A stretch of 64,000 nucleotides of DNA from Mycolicibacter acidiphilus (GCF_018455725.1 NZ_JAHCLR010000003.1:124001-188000); one strand, 5' to 3'. Positions 18,069 to 27,889 are shown, counted from the first letter of the stretch. The notes: generated by a model from the letters alone, not told the origin. Made by a program: numbers and translations.

Positions 18069-18365
18069 TTAGCTCGACAGGATCTGCTGCGAGGCAGCGT
18101 CCTGCTGCTCGTAGTGGTTCGCGGCGCGGATCAGGCCGTCCCGCACGCCGTGCAGCATGTTGACGATGTTGCGGAACGCGGTCTGCATCTGGCCCATGGT
18201 GTCGTAGGACGTCTTCTCGGCCAGACCACCCCAGCCCGAGCCGGAGATGTTCGTCGACGACGCCCACATCCGACGCGCCTCATCCTCAACGGTCTGCGCG
18301 TGCACGTCGAAACGGCCCGCCATCGAACGCATGGCGTCCGGATCAGTCATAAAACGTGTTGCCAC
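18069..18365 (-). CDS. WXG100 protein, EsxM/EsxJ-like (QILSS family)
   Basis: 98 aa, the standard length of the family. [17 protein letters not shown] (W-x-G) and the C-terminal QQILSS identify the EsxJ/K/M/P/W group, partners of the Mtb9.9 proteins. GTG 18365 is chosen because it gives the family N-terminus ([10 protein letters not shown]) and follows AAGGAG at a good distance. The frame is open further upstream but without a ribosome site. GTTCAC half-sites at 18465 and 18486 lie in the upstream region. Confidence 0.95.
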   Translation of the reverse strand: MATRFMTDPDAMRSMAGRFDVHAQTVEDEARRMWASSTNISGSGWGGLAEKTSYDTMGQMQTAFRNIVNMLHGVRDGLIRAANHYEQQDAASQQILSS

Positions 18366-18610
18366 TGCTCTGGTCTCCTTCCTGATACCCGGCGGCCGGT
18401 TGACTCGCCCTTCGCAATCGACGATAGCGCCGCGGGCGCCGTCCGGCCGTCGACGTCGCCGACTGTTCACCCTGCTGGGGCAACTGTTCACGCCTGGGAC
18501 AGCCGGCCGGTAACCGCACCTCACCAGGAGCTATCGAGTGTCAGCCGGCTCACCCCGCCGAGCCCGGGCTGCGCCGCCGAATTGGGCTCAGCGTGATCGT
18601 TTGTGATCGG

Positions 18611-20325
<1,715 letters not shown>

Positions 20326-20386
20326 CGAGGCCCTCCAGCGTCCCAGGTGATCTACACGATAGCGTGCGACCTGCCAGAATGGCCGG

Positions 20387-21178
20387 GTGCGCAGGATCCT
20401 CATCGGCATGTCCGCCGCGGTCGCGGCCCTCATCGTCACAGCGGTCGCAGTCGATTTCGGGACCAGTATCTACGCGGAATACCAGTTGTCCCGCGCGGTG
20501 CGGCGCGCCGCCGACCTCGGATCGGACCCGTTCGTGGCGATCCTAGATTTCCCGTTCATCCCGCAGGTCCGGCGTGATCGGTACAACGAGGTGGAGATCA
20601 AGGCACACGCCGCCGACCAGCCGATGATCGGCAAGGCGCTGCTGGAGGCCACCATGCACTCGGTGGACCTCACCGACGCGTCCTGGCGGTTCCGGCCGGG
20701 CGCGAAAATCCCGGTCGCCCGACTGGAGAGCCGGATCATCATCGACACCGTGCACCTCGGCCGGTACCTGGGGGTGCGCGACCTGATGGTGGAGGCGCCG
20801 CCGAACGAGACCAATGACGCCACCGGCGGCACCACCGAGTCGGGGATCTCCGACCCGCACGGGCTGGTCTTCACCGGCACCCCGACCGCGGCGGGTTTCG
20901 ACAAGCGGGTCAGCGTCACCGTCGATCTGTCGATGGCCGACCCCACCACGCTGGTGTTCACCCCGACCGGCATCCTGACCGGTCCTGACACCGCCAACCA
21001 GAACGTTCCCGACGATCAGCGGGCCGCGGTGCTGGCGGCGTTCGCCGGCCGGTTGCCGCAGCAGCACCTGCCGTTCGGGATCGCCCCGACCAGTCACGGG
21101 GCGCGCGGCTCCGATGTGATCATCGAGGGCATCGCCGACGATATGACGGTGACGCTGCCGGAGTTCCGGCAGTCATGA
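20387..21178 (+). CDS. lmeA: Mannan chain elongation factor LmeA-like lipid-binding protein
   Basis: 263 aa DUF2993 protein. A signal/anchor helix spans residues 3-22, followed by [21 protein letters not shown], and beta-rich repeats typical of lipid-binding LmeA, which supports mannan elongation of lipomannan in the periplasm. GTG start. In M. tuberculosis (Rv0817c) it has the same neighbours: divergent regulator upstream, thiX downstream. It overlaps thiX by four bases. Confidence 0.9.
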   Translation: MRRILIGMSAAVAALIVTAVAVDFGTSIYAEYQLSRAVRRAADLGSDPFVAILDFPFIPQVRRDRYNEVEIKAHAADQPMIGKALLEATMHSVDLTDASWRFRPGAKIPVARLESRIIIDTVHLGRYLGVRDLMVEAPPNETNDATGGTTESGISDPHGLVFTGTPTAAGFDKRVSVTVDLSMADPTTLVFTPTGILTGPDTANQNVPDDQRAAVLAAFAGRLPQQHLPFGIAPTSHGARGSDVIIEGIADDMTVTLPEFRQS

Positions 21179-21579
21179 GCATCATCGCGATCATCGCCGG
21201 ACTGACGTTCGCCGGTGTCACCGGCTGGTTGCTGACGCGGCGGTCCGGGGAGTTGCGGGCGACCACCCCGGGTGCCGCCGGCCCGGACCTTTCCGCGCTG
21301 GGATTGGCGACCGACGGACCGACCGTGGTGCATTTCTCGGCGCCGTGGTGCGGGCCGTGCGTCGGGGTGCGCCGGGTGGTCGATCAGGTCTGCGGCGATC
21401 TGGACGTGGCGCACGTGGAGATCGACCTCGACGCGAATCCCGCTGCGGCACGCAGTCTTTCCGTGCTGTCGCTGCCGACCACGTTCATCTTCGACGCCGC
21501 CGGTCAGCAGCGCTTCCGGGCCGCCGGGGTTCCCACGGCGACCGATCTGCGCTCCGCACTGAAGCCCCTGCTGGCCTGA
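21175..21579 (+). CDS. thiX: Membrane-anchored thioredoxin-like protein ThiX
   Basis: 134 aa. An N-terminal hydrophobic helix (residues 2-20) precedes a thioredoxin fold with the redox motif WCGPC near residues 58-62 and the cis-proline loop LSLPTTFIF. It probably acts in thiol-disulfide exchange at the membrane. It overlaps lmeA by four bases. Its neighbours are sulfur-metabolism genes, consistent with Rv0816c. Confidence 0.92.
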   Translation: MSIIAIIAGLTFAGVTGWLLTRRSGELRATTPGAAGPDLSALGLATDGPTVVHFSAPWCGPCVGVRRVVDQVCGDLDVAHVEIDLDANPAAARSLSVLSLPTTFIFDAAGQQRFRAAGVPTATDLRSALKPLLA

Positions 21580-21605
21580 GTTGGCCTGATCACCTCGACA
21601 TTGGG

Positions 21606-21611
21606 TAGCAT
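21606..21611 (+). promoter_or_regulatory. -10 element (TAGCAT) of a leaderless transcript
   Basis: TAGCAT fits the mycobacterial -10 consensus TANNNT. Seven bases downstream lies a GTG (21619) that opens the poly-cysteine ORF, the geometry of a leaderless mRNA whose first base is the start codon. No convincing -35 is visible, as is common for this class. Confidence 0.6.
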
Positions 21612-21618
21612 GTGCGAC

Positions 21619-21708
21619 GTGTCCGCCCGCCTTGAGCCGATGCTCACCAAGCGCCGTGCAGTTGATCTGTGCCGCGTCGCGGGTTGCTGCTGTTGTTGCT
21701 GTCGCTGA
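21619..21708 (+). CDS. Poly-cysteine leader peptide (cysteine-responsive attenuator)
   Basis: A 29-codon ORF from GTG 21619 that ends in six consecutive cysteine codons (21685-21702) before CGC and the stop TGA. An upstream in-frame ATG at 21610 would add three codons, but it lies within and just after the -10. Leaderless poly-cysteine ORFs ahead of this operon have been described in mycobacteria as cysteine sensors: ribosomes stall when Cys-tRNA is short and free the downstream ribosome site. TGCTGCTG inside the cysteine run (21685-21692) is perfectly complementary to CAGCAGCA (21799-21806), which joins the Shine-Dalgarno to the next start codon. Confidence 0.88.
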   Translation: MSARLEPMLTKRRAVDLCRVAGCCCCCCR

Positions 21709-21805
21709 GTAACGCCTGACCGCGTCACTCTCGGAGTCGCCCGGAACCATTCCGTGGCACGCCTCCACCAGACCCTTAAAGCAACAATTCCCCAGGAGCA
21801 GCAGC

Positions 21806-22288
21806 ATGTCGATCACGTCGAACACCGCCCCCGCACAGGTCGGCGTCCAGGTGGACGTCCGGGGTCCGCGGTTCGCGGCGTGGGTCACCACCGCGGTGCT
21901 GGTGGCCGTGCTGCTGATCGCCGACCGCAGCACCGTCGGCGCGCTGGCCGTGCTGGCCGCGCAGGCGGTGGTGTTCGCGATCGGCGCGCTGGCCGGGCCC
22001 CGCCGGCACCCCTACGGACAGCTGTTCGCCCGGCTCATCGCGCCGCGACTGGCCCCGACGACCGAGCGCGAGCCGGCAGCGCCGCTGCGCTTCGCCCAGC
22101 TGGTCGGCCTGGCCTTCGCCGTCGTCGGCGTGGCCGGCTTCGCCGTCGCCCCGGTGGTCGGGGTGATCGCGACGGCCTTCGCCCTGGGCGCGGCCTTCCT
22201 CAACGCCGCCTTCGGCATCTGCCTGGGCTGCCAGCTCTACCCGCTCGTCACGCGGCTGCGTCGCCTGTCCGACCCGACACCGGCATAA
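21806..22288 (+). CDS. DUF4395 membrane protein
   Basis: 160 aa with about four hydrophobic segments and a cysteine pair GICLGCQLYP near residues 140-149, typical of DUF4395. AGGAG lies 7 bases before the ATG and is the target of the poly-cysteine attenuator. It is first gene of the cysA2-sseC sulfur operon. A role in handling sulfur at the membrane is inferred from position only. Confidence 0.88.
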   Translation: MSITSNTAPAQVGVQVDVRGPRFAAWVTTAVLVAVLLIADRSTVGALAVLAAQAVVFAIGALAGPRRHPYGQLFARLIAPRLAPTTEREPAAPLRFAQLVGLAFAVVGVAGFAVAPVVGVIATAFALGAAFLNAAFGICLGCQLYPLVTRLRRLSDPTPA

Positions 22289-22328
22289 CCGCGTCACCCG
22301 TATCGAAGCAACGGAAAGGATCCCCACC

Positions 22329-23162
22329 ATGGCTCGCGCCGACGTCCTGGTCTCCACCGACTGGGCCGAGAAGAACCTCGACGCACCGAACACGGTGTTC
22401 GTCGAGGTCGACGAGGACACCAGCGTCTACGACACCAACCACATCCCGGGTGCCATCCGCATCGACTGGCGCAAGGACCTGCAGGACCCGGTCCGCCGCG
22501 ACGTCGTCGACGCCGCCCAGTTCTCCAAGCTGCTCTCCGAGCGCGGCATCGCCAACGACGACACCGTGATCCTCTACGGCGGCAACAACAACTGGTTCGC
22601 CGCCTTCGCCTACTGGTACTTCAAGCTGTACGGGCACCAGAACGTGAAGCTGCTCGACGGCGGCCGCAAGAAGTGGGAGCTCGACGGGCGTCCGCTGTCC
22701 ACCGAGCCGGTCACCCGCTCGGCCACCTCCTACACGGCCAAGCCGCTGGACGAGTCGCTGCGGGCCCGCCGCGACGAGGTGATCGCCGCGATCAACACCA
22801 AGAACCTGGTCGACGTGCGCTCCCCGGAGGAGTTCGCCGGCAAGATCCTCGCCCCGGCGCACCTGCCCCAGGAGCAGAGCCAGCAGCGCGGCCACATCCC
22901 GAGCGCGATCAACGTGCCGTGGAGCCGGGCGGCCAACGAGGACGGCACCTTCAAGTCCGACGAGGAGCTGGCGAAGCTGTACGCCGACGCCGGCCTGGAC
23001 GGCGAGAAGGAGACCATCGCGTACTGCCGGATCGGGGAGCGTTCGTCGCACACCTGGTTCGCGCTGCGCGAGCTGCTCGGCCACAAGAACGTCAAGAACT
23101 ACGACGGCAGTTGGATGGAATACGGCTCCCTGGTGGGCGCCCCGATCGAATTGGGAAGCTGA
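22329..23162 (+). CDS. cysA2: Thiosulfate sulfurtransferase, CysA2/CysA3-like rhodanese
   Basis: 277 aa with two rhodanese domains. The N-terminal inactive domain covers about residues 8-135 (HIPGAIRIDWRKDL). The C-terminal active domain, about 150-275, has VDVRSPEEF, GHIPSAINVPW and the catalytic cysteine in YCRIGERSS. It transfers sulfane sulfur from thiosulfate to thiophilic acceptors. GAAAGGA precedes the ATG. It is followed 3 bp later by sseC, as in M. tuberculosis. Confidence 0.95.
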   Translation: MARADVLVSTDWAEKNLDAPNTVFVEVDEDTSVYDTNHIPGAIRIDWRKDLQDPVRRDVVDAAQFSKLLSERGIANDDTVILYGGNNNWFAAFAYWYFKLYGHQNVKLLDGGRKKWELDGRPLSTEPVTRSATSYTAKPLDESLRARRDEVIAAINTKNLVDVRSPEEFAGKILAPAHLPQEQSQQRGHIPSAINVPWSRAANEDGTFKSDEELAKLYADAGLDGEKETIAYCRIGERSSHTWFALRELLGHKNVKNYDGSWMEYGSLVGAPIELGS

Positions 23163-23165
23163 AAC

Positions 23166-23468
23166 ATGTGCACTGCACCCAAACAAGGACTGGCCCTGCC
23201 GGCCAACGTCGACCTGGAGAAGGAGACGGTGATCACCGGCCGGGTGGTCGACGGCTCCGGTGCGACCGTCGGCGGCGCCTTCGTGCGCCTGCTGGACGCC
23301 TCCAACGAGTTCACCGCCGAGGTCGTCGCGTCGGCCACCGGTGACTTCCGGTTCTTCGCCGCGCCCGGCTCGTGGACGGTGCGCGCACTGTCGTCGGCCG
23401 GCAACGGTGACGCCGTGGTGACGCCGTCGGGGGCGGGCATCCACGAGGTCGACATCAAAGTCGCGTAG
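23166..23468 (+). CDS. sseC: DUF1416 protein SseC
   Basis: 100 aa. CTAPKQG at the start and the beta-sandwich-like [32 protein letters not shown] segments are characteristic of SseC. It is always linked to cysA2-type sulfurtransferases and is presumed to act in sulfur metabolism, without a known reaction. It begins 3 bp after cysA2. Confidence 0.94.
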   Translation: MCTAPKQGLALPANVDLEKETVITGRVVDGSGATVGGAFVRLLDASNEFTAEVVASATGDFRFFAAPGSWTVRALSSAGNGDAVVTPSGAGIHEVDIKVA

Positions 23469-23485
23469 CGGATTCGATTACACTC

Positions 23486-23590
23486 ATGAACGTGGTGTGG
23501 TTCTTCGAAATTCTGCTGGTGGCGGCCACTGGTCTGATCACCTGGTTTGCGCTGTACACGCTGTATCGGCTCGTCACCGACGAGATGTGA
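23486..23590 (+). CDS. Small single-span membrane peptide
   Basis: 34 aa ORF from ATG 23486. An acidic/aromatic start (NVVWFFEIL) runs into one hydrophobic helix and a short tail (YRLVTDEM). Its stop overlaps the GTG of the next gene (ATGTGA), which implies coupled translation, and it begins 17 bp after sseC. The spacing and membrane character argue that it is real. Function unknown. Confidence 0.72.
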   Translation: MNVVWFFEILLVAATGLITWFALYTLYRLVTDEM

Positions 23591-24249
23591 CCGTAGAGCC
23601 GGGCTCGGGCGACCGGGCGGTGGCGGCCGCTGCAGAGCGGGCCTGGAAACCGGGCGATGCCACCGCCGGTCGCAACATCCCCATCTTTGACGACCTTCCG
23701 GTCGCCGACAGCGCCAACCTGCGTCAGGGCGAGAACCTGCATGACGCACTGTTGGCGCTGCTGCCGCTGGTCGGGGTGTGGCGCGGCACCGGTCAGGGTC
23801 ACGACGCCCACGGCGACTACCGGTTCGGGCAGCAGATCATCGTCTCGCACGACGGCGGCGACTACCTGAACTGGGAAGCGCGGTCCTGGCGGCTGACCGA
23901 CGACGACGAGTTCCACGAACGCAGCCTGCGTGAGACGGGCTACTGGCGGTTCGTCTCCGAGCCCGGCGAACCCGGACAGGCCCCCGACGAGACGCAGGCA
24001 ATCGAACTGCTGCTGGCGCACTCCACCGGCTACGTCGAACTGTTCTACGGCCGCCCGCACGGGCCGGCGTCCTGGGAGCTGGTCACCGATGCCCTGGCCC
24101 GCAGCAGATCCGGCGCGCTGGTCGGCGGCGCCAAGCGGCTGTACGGGATCGTCGAGGACGGCGACCTGGCCTACGTCGAGGAGCGGGTGGACGCCGACGG
24201 CGAGCTGGTGCCGCACCTGTCGGCGCGGCTCACCCGCTTCGTCGGCTGA
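23587..24249 (+). CDS. Nitrobindin-like heme/fatty-acid-binding beta-barrel (Rv0813c-like)
   Basis: 220 aa. After a 60-residue N-terminal extension comes a ten-strand barrel with the nitrobindin signature GVWRGTGQG near residue 63 and conserved aromatic strands ([15 protein letters not shown]). The family binds ferric heme and scavenges NO/peroxynitrite; the M. tuberculosis homologue was first described as fatty-acid-binding-protein-like. GTG 23587 is used because it is coupled to the preceding peptide. Confidence 0.88.
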   Translation: MTVEPGSGDRAVAAAAERAWKPGDATAGRNIPIFDDLPVADSANLRQGENLHDALLALLPLVGVWRGTGQGHDAHGDYRFGQQIIVSHDGGDYLNWEARSWRLTDDDEFHERSLRETGYWRFVSEPGEPGQAPDETQAIELLLAHSTGYVELFYGRPHGPASWELVTDALARSRSGALVGGAKRLYGIVEDGDLAYVEERVDADGELVPHLSARLTRFVG

Positions 24250-24257
24250 CCTGACCC

Positions 24258-24318
24258 GTTGACTCTGCGCTCACCAGGGCCAGCACTCGCATTTCTGCCT
24301 TTTGAACGCAGAGTCAAC
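24258..24318. terminator. 12-bp inverted repeat between convergent genes
   Basis: GTTGACTCTGCG (24258-24269) and CGCAGAGTCAAC (24307-24318) are perfect inverted repeats with a 37-base loop. They fill the gap between the nitrobindin gene and wrbA, which converge. A bidirectional terminator is likely. No U-tract is present, as is usual in mycobacteria. Confidence 0.55.
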
Positions 24319-24327
24319 CGAGCGGCG

Positions 24328-24927
24328 TCAGTCCGCCAGCTTCTTCGCCACCGTGACCACCCGGGTCGCCATGTGATCCAGGGCAGCCAGCGTGGTCTCG
24401 GAGAGTTCGTCGCGGTTGTGGCCGCCGGTGATGTGCCCGACGCCGTAGGGGTTGCCGTCGGCGAACTTGATCGGGTCGGTGTAACCGGGCGGGACCAGGA
24501 TGCCGCCCCAGTGCATCAGCGAGACGTACAGCCGCAGCAGCGTCGTCTCCTGCCCGCCGTGCGCGGTCTGACTGGAGGTGTAGGCGGCGTAGACCTTGTT
24601 GGAGAGCTTGCCCTGCGCCCACAGGCCGCCGAGGGTGTCGATGAAGGTCTGGAACGGCCCGGCGGTGTTGCCGAACCGGGTCGGCGACCCGAGGATCACC
24701 GCGTCCGCCCAGACGATGTCCTCACCGGTGGCCGCCGGCAGGTCCTTCGTCGCCTCGTAGTTCCCCGTCCAGGCGGGGTTCTCCGCAAACGTCGCCGGGT
24801 CCCGGGTCTCGGCGATGTGCCGCACCCGCACCTCGGCGCCGGCCGCCTCGCCGGCCTGGCCCAGCCGCTGCGCCATCTTGGTGCCGTGGCCGGTGGCGGA
24901 GTAGTAGATGATCGCGAGCTTGGTCAA
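24328..24927 (-). CDS. wrbA: NAD(P)H:quinone oxidoreductase WrbA-like flavoprotein
   Basis: 199 aa flavodoxin-like enzyme that reduces quinones with two electrons using FMN. The phosphate loop is YYSATGHGTKMA (residues 9-20), and GSPTRFGNTAGPFQTFID and TSSQTAHGGQE are type IV WrbA signatures. It is the second gene of a marR-wrbA unit with a 4-base overlap, so it is probably induced when the regulator is released by quinones or electrophiles (inference). Confidence 0.93.
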   Translation of the reverse strand: MTKLAIIYYSATGHGTKMAQRLGQAGEAAGAEVRVRHIAETRDPATFAENPAWTGNYEATKDLPAATGEDIVWADAVILGSPTRFGNTAGPFQTFIDTLGGLWAQGKLSNKVYAAYTSSQTAHGGQETTLLRLYVSLMHWGGILVPPGYTDPIKFADGNPYGVGHITGGHNRDELSETTLAALDHMATRVVTVAKKLAD

Positions 24928-25427
24928 CGTGCTTCCCTTCCAGTTGTTTTCTCGGTTGTCTCCACCTGCCGGCCGTCCAGCAGGTTGTCCCGGATCTGCT
25001 CGTAGGCGTGGGCGAACAACCCCACGTCACGAACGCTGATCAGGTCGAACAGGTGGCGGCGCACCGCGGCCACATGGCCAGGCGCGACGGCCCGCAGCCG
25101 GTCCATACCCGCCTCGGTGAGTTCGGCGTAGGAGCCGCGGCCGTCCTCGTCGCAGTCGGCGCGGACCAGCCAGCCCTCGGCGGCCAGCCGGTTCACCGTG
25201 CGGGTCACCCCGCTGCGGGTGGCGGTCATGGCGTCGGCCAGTTGGCTCATCCGCAGCCGGCGGCCCGGTGCCTCGGACAGCTGCACCAGCGCTTCGAAGT
25301 CCGACAGCGACATCTGCGCGTCGTTCTCCAGTTGCCGGTCCAGCGCCCGCATCAGCAGCCGGGTGCTGTCCAGGTACCCGCGCCACATCCGCGCCTCCCC
25401 GTCGTCGAGCCAGCGCACCTCAGCCAT
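24924..25427 (-). CDS. MarR family transcriptional regulator
   Basis: 167 aa. Helical dimerisation ends flank a winged helix: LSDFEALVQLSEAP, LRMSQLADAMTATRSGVTRTVNRLAAEG in pieces, then DEDGRGSYAELTEAG as the wing. One cysteine (ADCDEDG) lies in the wing. It is likely a repressor of its own operon with wrbA. The upstream region has repeated ACTAGTTTC and palindromes typical of MarR sites. Confidence 0.92.
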   Translation of the reverse strand: MAEVRWLDDGEARMWRGYLDSTRLLMRALDRQLENDAQMSLSDFEALVQLSEAPGRRLRMSQLADAMTATRSGVTRTVNRLAAEGWLVRADCDEDGRGSYAELTEAGMDRLRAVAPGHVAAVRRHLFDLISVRDVGLFAHAYEQIRDNLLDGRQVETTEKTTGREAR

Positions 25428-25441
25428 ACCGACCCCGCATG

Positions 25442-25520
25442 GTTGACAACGATACTAGTTTCGATCAGAAATGCAAGTCGGTTCGTTGTTAAAGCTGACA
25501 ACTAGTTTCAACTAAAACTA
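25442..25520 (-). promoter_or_regulatory. marR-wrbA promoter/operator region
   Basis: An AT-rich stretch between pabC and marR. ACTAGTTTC occurs twice (25454-25462 and 25501-25509). TAGTTT-N6-AAACTA (25503-25520) is a perfect interrupted palindrome. TTTC-GATCA-GAAA lies at 25459-25471. On the minus strand TTGCAT and TATCGT are 16 bases apart and could be -35/-10. Autorepression by the MarR protein is inferred. Confidence 0.55.
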
Positions 25521-26390
25521 TTAAGTCATCCCGTCGACGGCCGCGTCGACCAGCCCTGCGAACTCCGCGGGCGACAGCCGCGGGTGCAGCGCCCGCCCGT
25601 CGAGGGTGTGCACCCGGGCGGCCAGGGTGATGCTGGAGACCAGCCAGATGTCCTCGGCGGCGTGCAGGTCGGCCACCGTGAGCGGGCGGTACCCGCAGTC
25701 GTAACCGCGCGCCCGCGCCGCCTCGAACAGCGCCTCCTGGGTGGTGCCGCGCAGGATGCCCTGCCCGGCCGGCGGCGTGAGCAGGCGCCCGTCCGCGCAG
25801 ATCACCACACTCGAGCGCGGCCCCTCCAGGACGTAGCCGTCGGAACTGACGAACACAACGTCGTCGGCGCCGTGTCTGGCCGCATGCCGCAGCGCCGCCA
25901 TGTTCACCGCGTAGGACAAGGTCTTGGCCCCGGCCAGCAGCCACGGCAGGCCGTCACCGGCCGCCAGGCCGCGGTCCAGGGTCAGCGCCGCCACCCCGTT
26001 GCGCCGGGCCGCAGTGATCCGCGCCGGCAGCGGGCTGATCATCACGTAGGCCGTCGGGCCGGGACCGCTCTCCCGGCCGCGGCTGTAGATCAGCCGCAGC
26101 GCGCCCTCACCGTCGTTCGCCGTCGACCAGCGCGCCACCGCCGCGTCGACCGTGCGCCGCCACGCCGACAGGTCCGGCGCGGGCAGGTCCATCAGTTCGG
26201 CCGAGCGGGCCAGTCGCTGCAGATGCGACTCCAGCAGGCACACCGCACCACCGCGGACCAGCAGCGTTTCGAAGACGCCGTCGCCGCGCAGCGCCGCCAG
26301 GTCGTCGGCGTACAGCAGTGGCGTGTCCGATCCGACGGCCACGCCGTCAAGCGTGAGGATCGTCACGTCGGCACTGGTCCGGGCAGTCAT
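25521..26390 (-). CDS. pabC: Aminodeoxychorismate lyase, class IV aminotransferase fold
   Basis: 289 aa PLP enzyme that makes p-aminobenzoate for folate synthesis. DGVFETLLVRGG, the PLP-lysine region AGAKTLSYAVNM, VFVSSDGYVLEGPRSSV and GILRGTTQEAL are the class IV pattern. ATG 26390 matches the length I recall for M. tuberculosis Rv0812; the longer frame upstream overlaps ygfZ. It is divergent from the folate-dependent ygfZ gene 35 bp away. Confidence 0.9.
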   Translation of the reverse strand: MTARTSADVTILTLDGVAVGSDTPLLYADDLAALRGDGVFETLLVRGGAVCLLESHLQRLARSAELMDLPAPDLSAWRRTVDAAVARWSTANDGEGALRLIYSRGRESGPGPTAYVMISPLPARITAARRNGVAALTLDRGLAAGDGLPWLLAGAKTLSYAVNMAALRHAARHGADDVVFVSSDGYVLEGPRSSVVICADGRLLTPPAGQGILRGTTQEALFEAARARGYDCGYRPLTVADLHAAEDIWLVSSITLAARVHTLDGRALHPRLSPAEFAGLVDAAVDGMT

Positions 26391-26425
26391 GGACCCCGAG
26401 GGTAACGGCTCCGTAGAGTTGACAC

Positions 26426-27514
26426 GTGTCCGCCGTTCCCGCCCCCGAAACCAGCCCCGACGCCGGCGCAGTCTGGCACTACGGGGATCCGCTCGGCGAG
26501 CAGCGCAGCGCGGAAACCGAAGCCGTACTGGTGGATCGCTCACACCGCGCGGTGCTGACCCTGACCGGGGCCGAACGCAAATCCTGGCTGCACACCGTCT
26601 GCACCCAGCACGTCAGCGCGCTCCCCGAGGGTGCCAGCACCGAGAACCTGACCCTGGACGGCAAGGGCCACATCCACAACCACTGGGTTCAGACGGAACT
26701 GGGCGACGTCACCCGCCTCGACACCGAGCCGTGGCTGGGCGAATCGCTCGCCACCCACCTGCGCAAGATGGTGTTCTGGGCGGACGTGCAGATCGAGACC
26801 GCCGACCTGGCCGTGCTGTCGCTGCTGGGGCCGCGCCTGGCCGACCCGGCGGTGCTCGACGCGCTGGGTATCGCGCAGCTGCCCGAGGCCACCGCGGTGC
26901 CGCTGCCCGGCGGCGGGTTCCTGCGCCGGGCGCCCGGCGCTCCCGACGACCGCCTCGAACTGGATCTGCTGGTTCCCCGCGACGCTCGCGCGGACTGGCA
27001 GCAGCGGCTGACCCGGGCCGGCGTGCGCCCCGCCGGTGTCTGGGCCTACGAGGCCAACCGGGTGGCGGCGCGGCGCCCGCGGCTGGGCGTGGACACCGAC
27101 GAGCGGGCCATCCCGCATGAGATGAACTGGATCGGCGGGCCGGGCGTCGGCGCCGTACACCTGAACAAGGGGTGCTACAGCGGCCAGGAGACGGTGGCGC
27201 GGGTGCACAATCTGGGCAAGCCGCCCCGGATGCTGGTGCTGCTGCAGCTGGACGGGTCGGTGGACCGGCCGTCGACCGGGGATCCGGTGACGTCCGGTGG
27301 CCGGCCGGTGGGCCGGCTCGGCACCGTGGTGGACCACTATGAGCTGGGGCCGATCGCGTTGGCGCTGCTCAAACGTGGGCTGCCGGCCGACACCCCGCTG
27401 GTGACCGGGGCGGACGGCGACGTCAGCGCGGTCATCGACGTCGACTCGATGCCGCCACCGGACGTGCGCGGCGCCGGGCGGATGGCGGTCGACCGGCTGC
27501 GGGGACGCGTGTGA
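26426..27514 (+). CDS. ygfZ: Folate-binding protein YgfZ
   Basis: 362 aa GcvT-like tetrahydrofolate-binding protein that helps repair or assemble Fe-S clusters. The family signature KGCYSGQETVAR is at about residues 249-260, with an N-terminal GcvT-like domain (LTLTGAERKSWLHTVCT) and a C-terminal barrel (PVGRLGTVVDH). It starts at GTG 26426. Its place beside pabC makes folate a shared theme. Confidence 0.93.
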   Translation: MSAVPAPETSPDAGAVWHYGDPLGEQRSAETEAVLVDRSHRAVLTLTGAERKSWLHTVCTQHVSALPEGASTENLTLDGKGHIHNHWVQTELGDVTRLDTEPWLGESLATHLRKMVFWADVQIETADLAVLSLLGPRLADPAVLDALGIAQLPEATAVPLPGGGFLRRAPGAPDDRLELDLLVPRDARADWQQRLTRAGVRPAGVWAYEANRVAARRPRLGVDTDERAIPHEMNWIGGPGVGAVHLNKGCYSGQETVARVHNLGKPPRMLVLLQLDGSVDRPSTGDPVTSGGRPVGRLGTVVDHYELGPIALALLKRGLPADTPLVTGADGDVSAVIDVDSMPPPDVRGAGRMAVDRLRGRV

Positions 27515-27721
27515 CCTGTAGCCGGCGGTTCAGTGAGGCTCGACGAAGGAGAGCCGAAACTGGGACCGCCGCATGGACCTGCCCGTCCGGCAAGCCGGAT
27601 GCGGGGCAGATCAGCGGGCAGCCGTACCGCACGGTAAGCTGTCGGCAGGACAATAATCAGACACTCAGATCGGAGCCGCCTGCTCGTTGGGCCGCTCCGT
27701 TATTGCGCGAGGGGGTCCCCC

Positions 27722-27889
27722 ATGGGCCGCGGCCGGGCTAAGGCAAAGCAGACCAAAGTTGCTCGGGATCTGAAGTACAGCTCACCGCAGACCGATTTCG
27801 GTCAGCTGCAGCGTGAACTGTCCGGGTCCAATGCCGATGATGCCGACCACGACGACTCGTGGAGCCCCGACGACGACTGGCGCCGCTGA
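27722..27889 (+). CDS. DUF3073 small protein
   Basis: 55 aa. A very basic start (MGRGRAKAKQTKVARDLKY) is followed by SPQTDFGQLQREL and an acidic Asp/Trp-rich tail. This is the actinobacterial DUF3073 family (Rv0810c-like), function unknown. GAGGGGGTCC precedes the ATG. The 207-bp region upstream contains no other gene. Confidence 0.92.
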   Translation: MGRGRAKAKQTKVARDLKYSSPQTDFGQLQRELSGSNADDADHDDSWSPDDDWRR

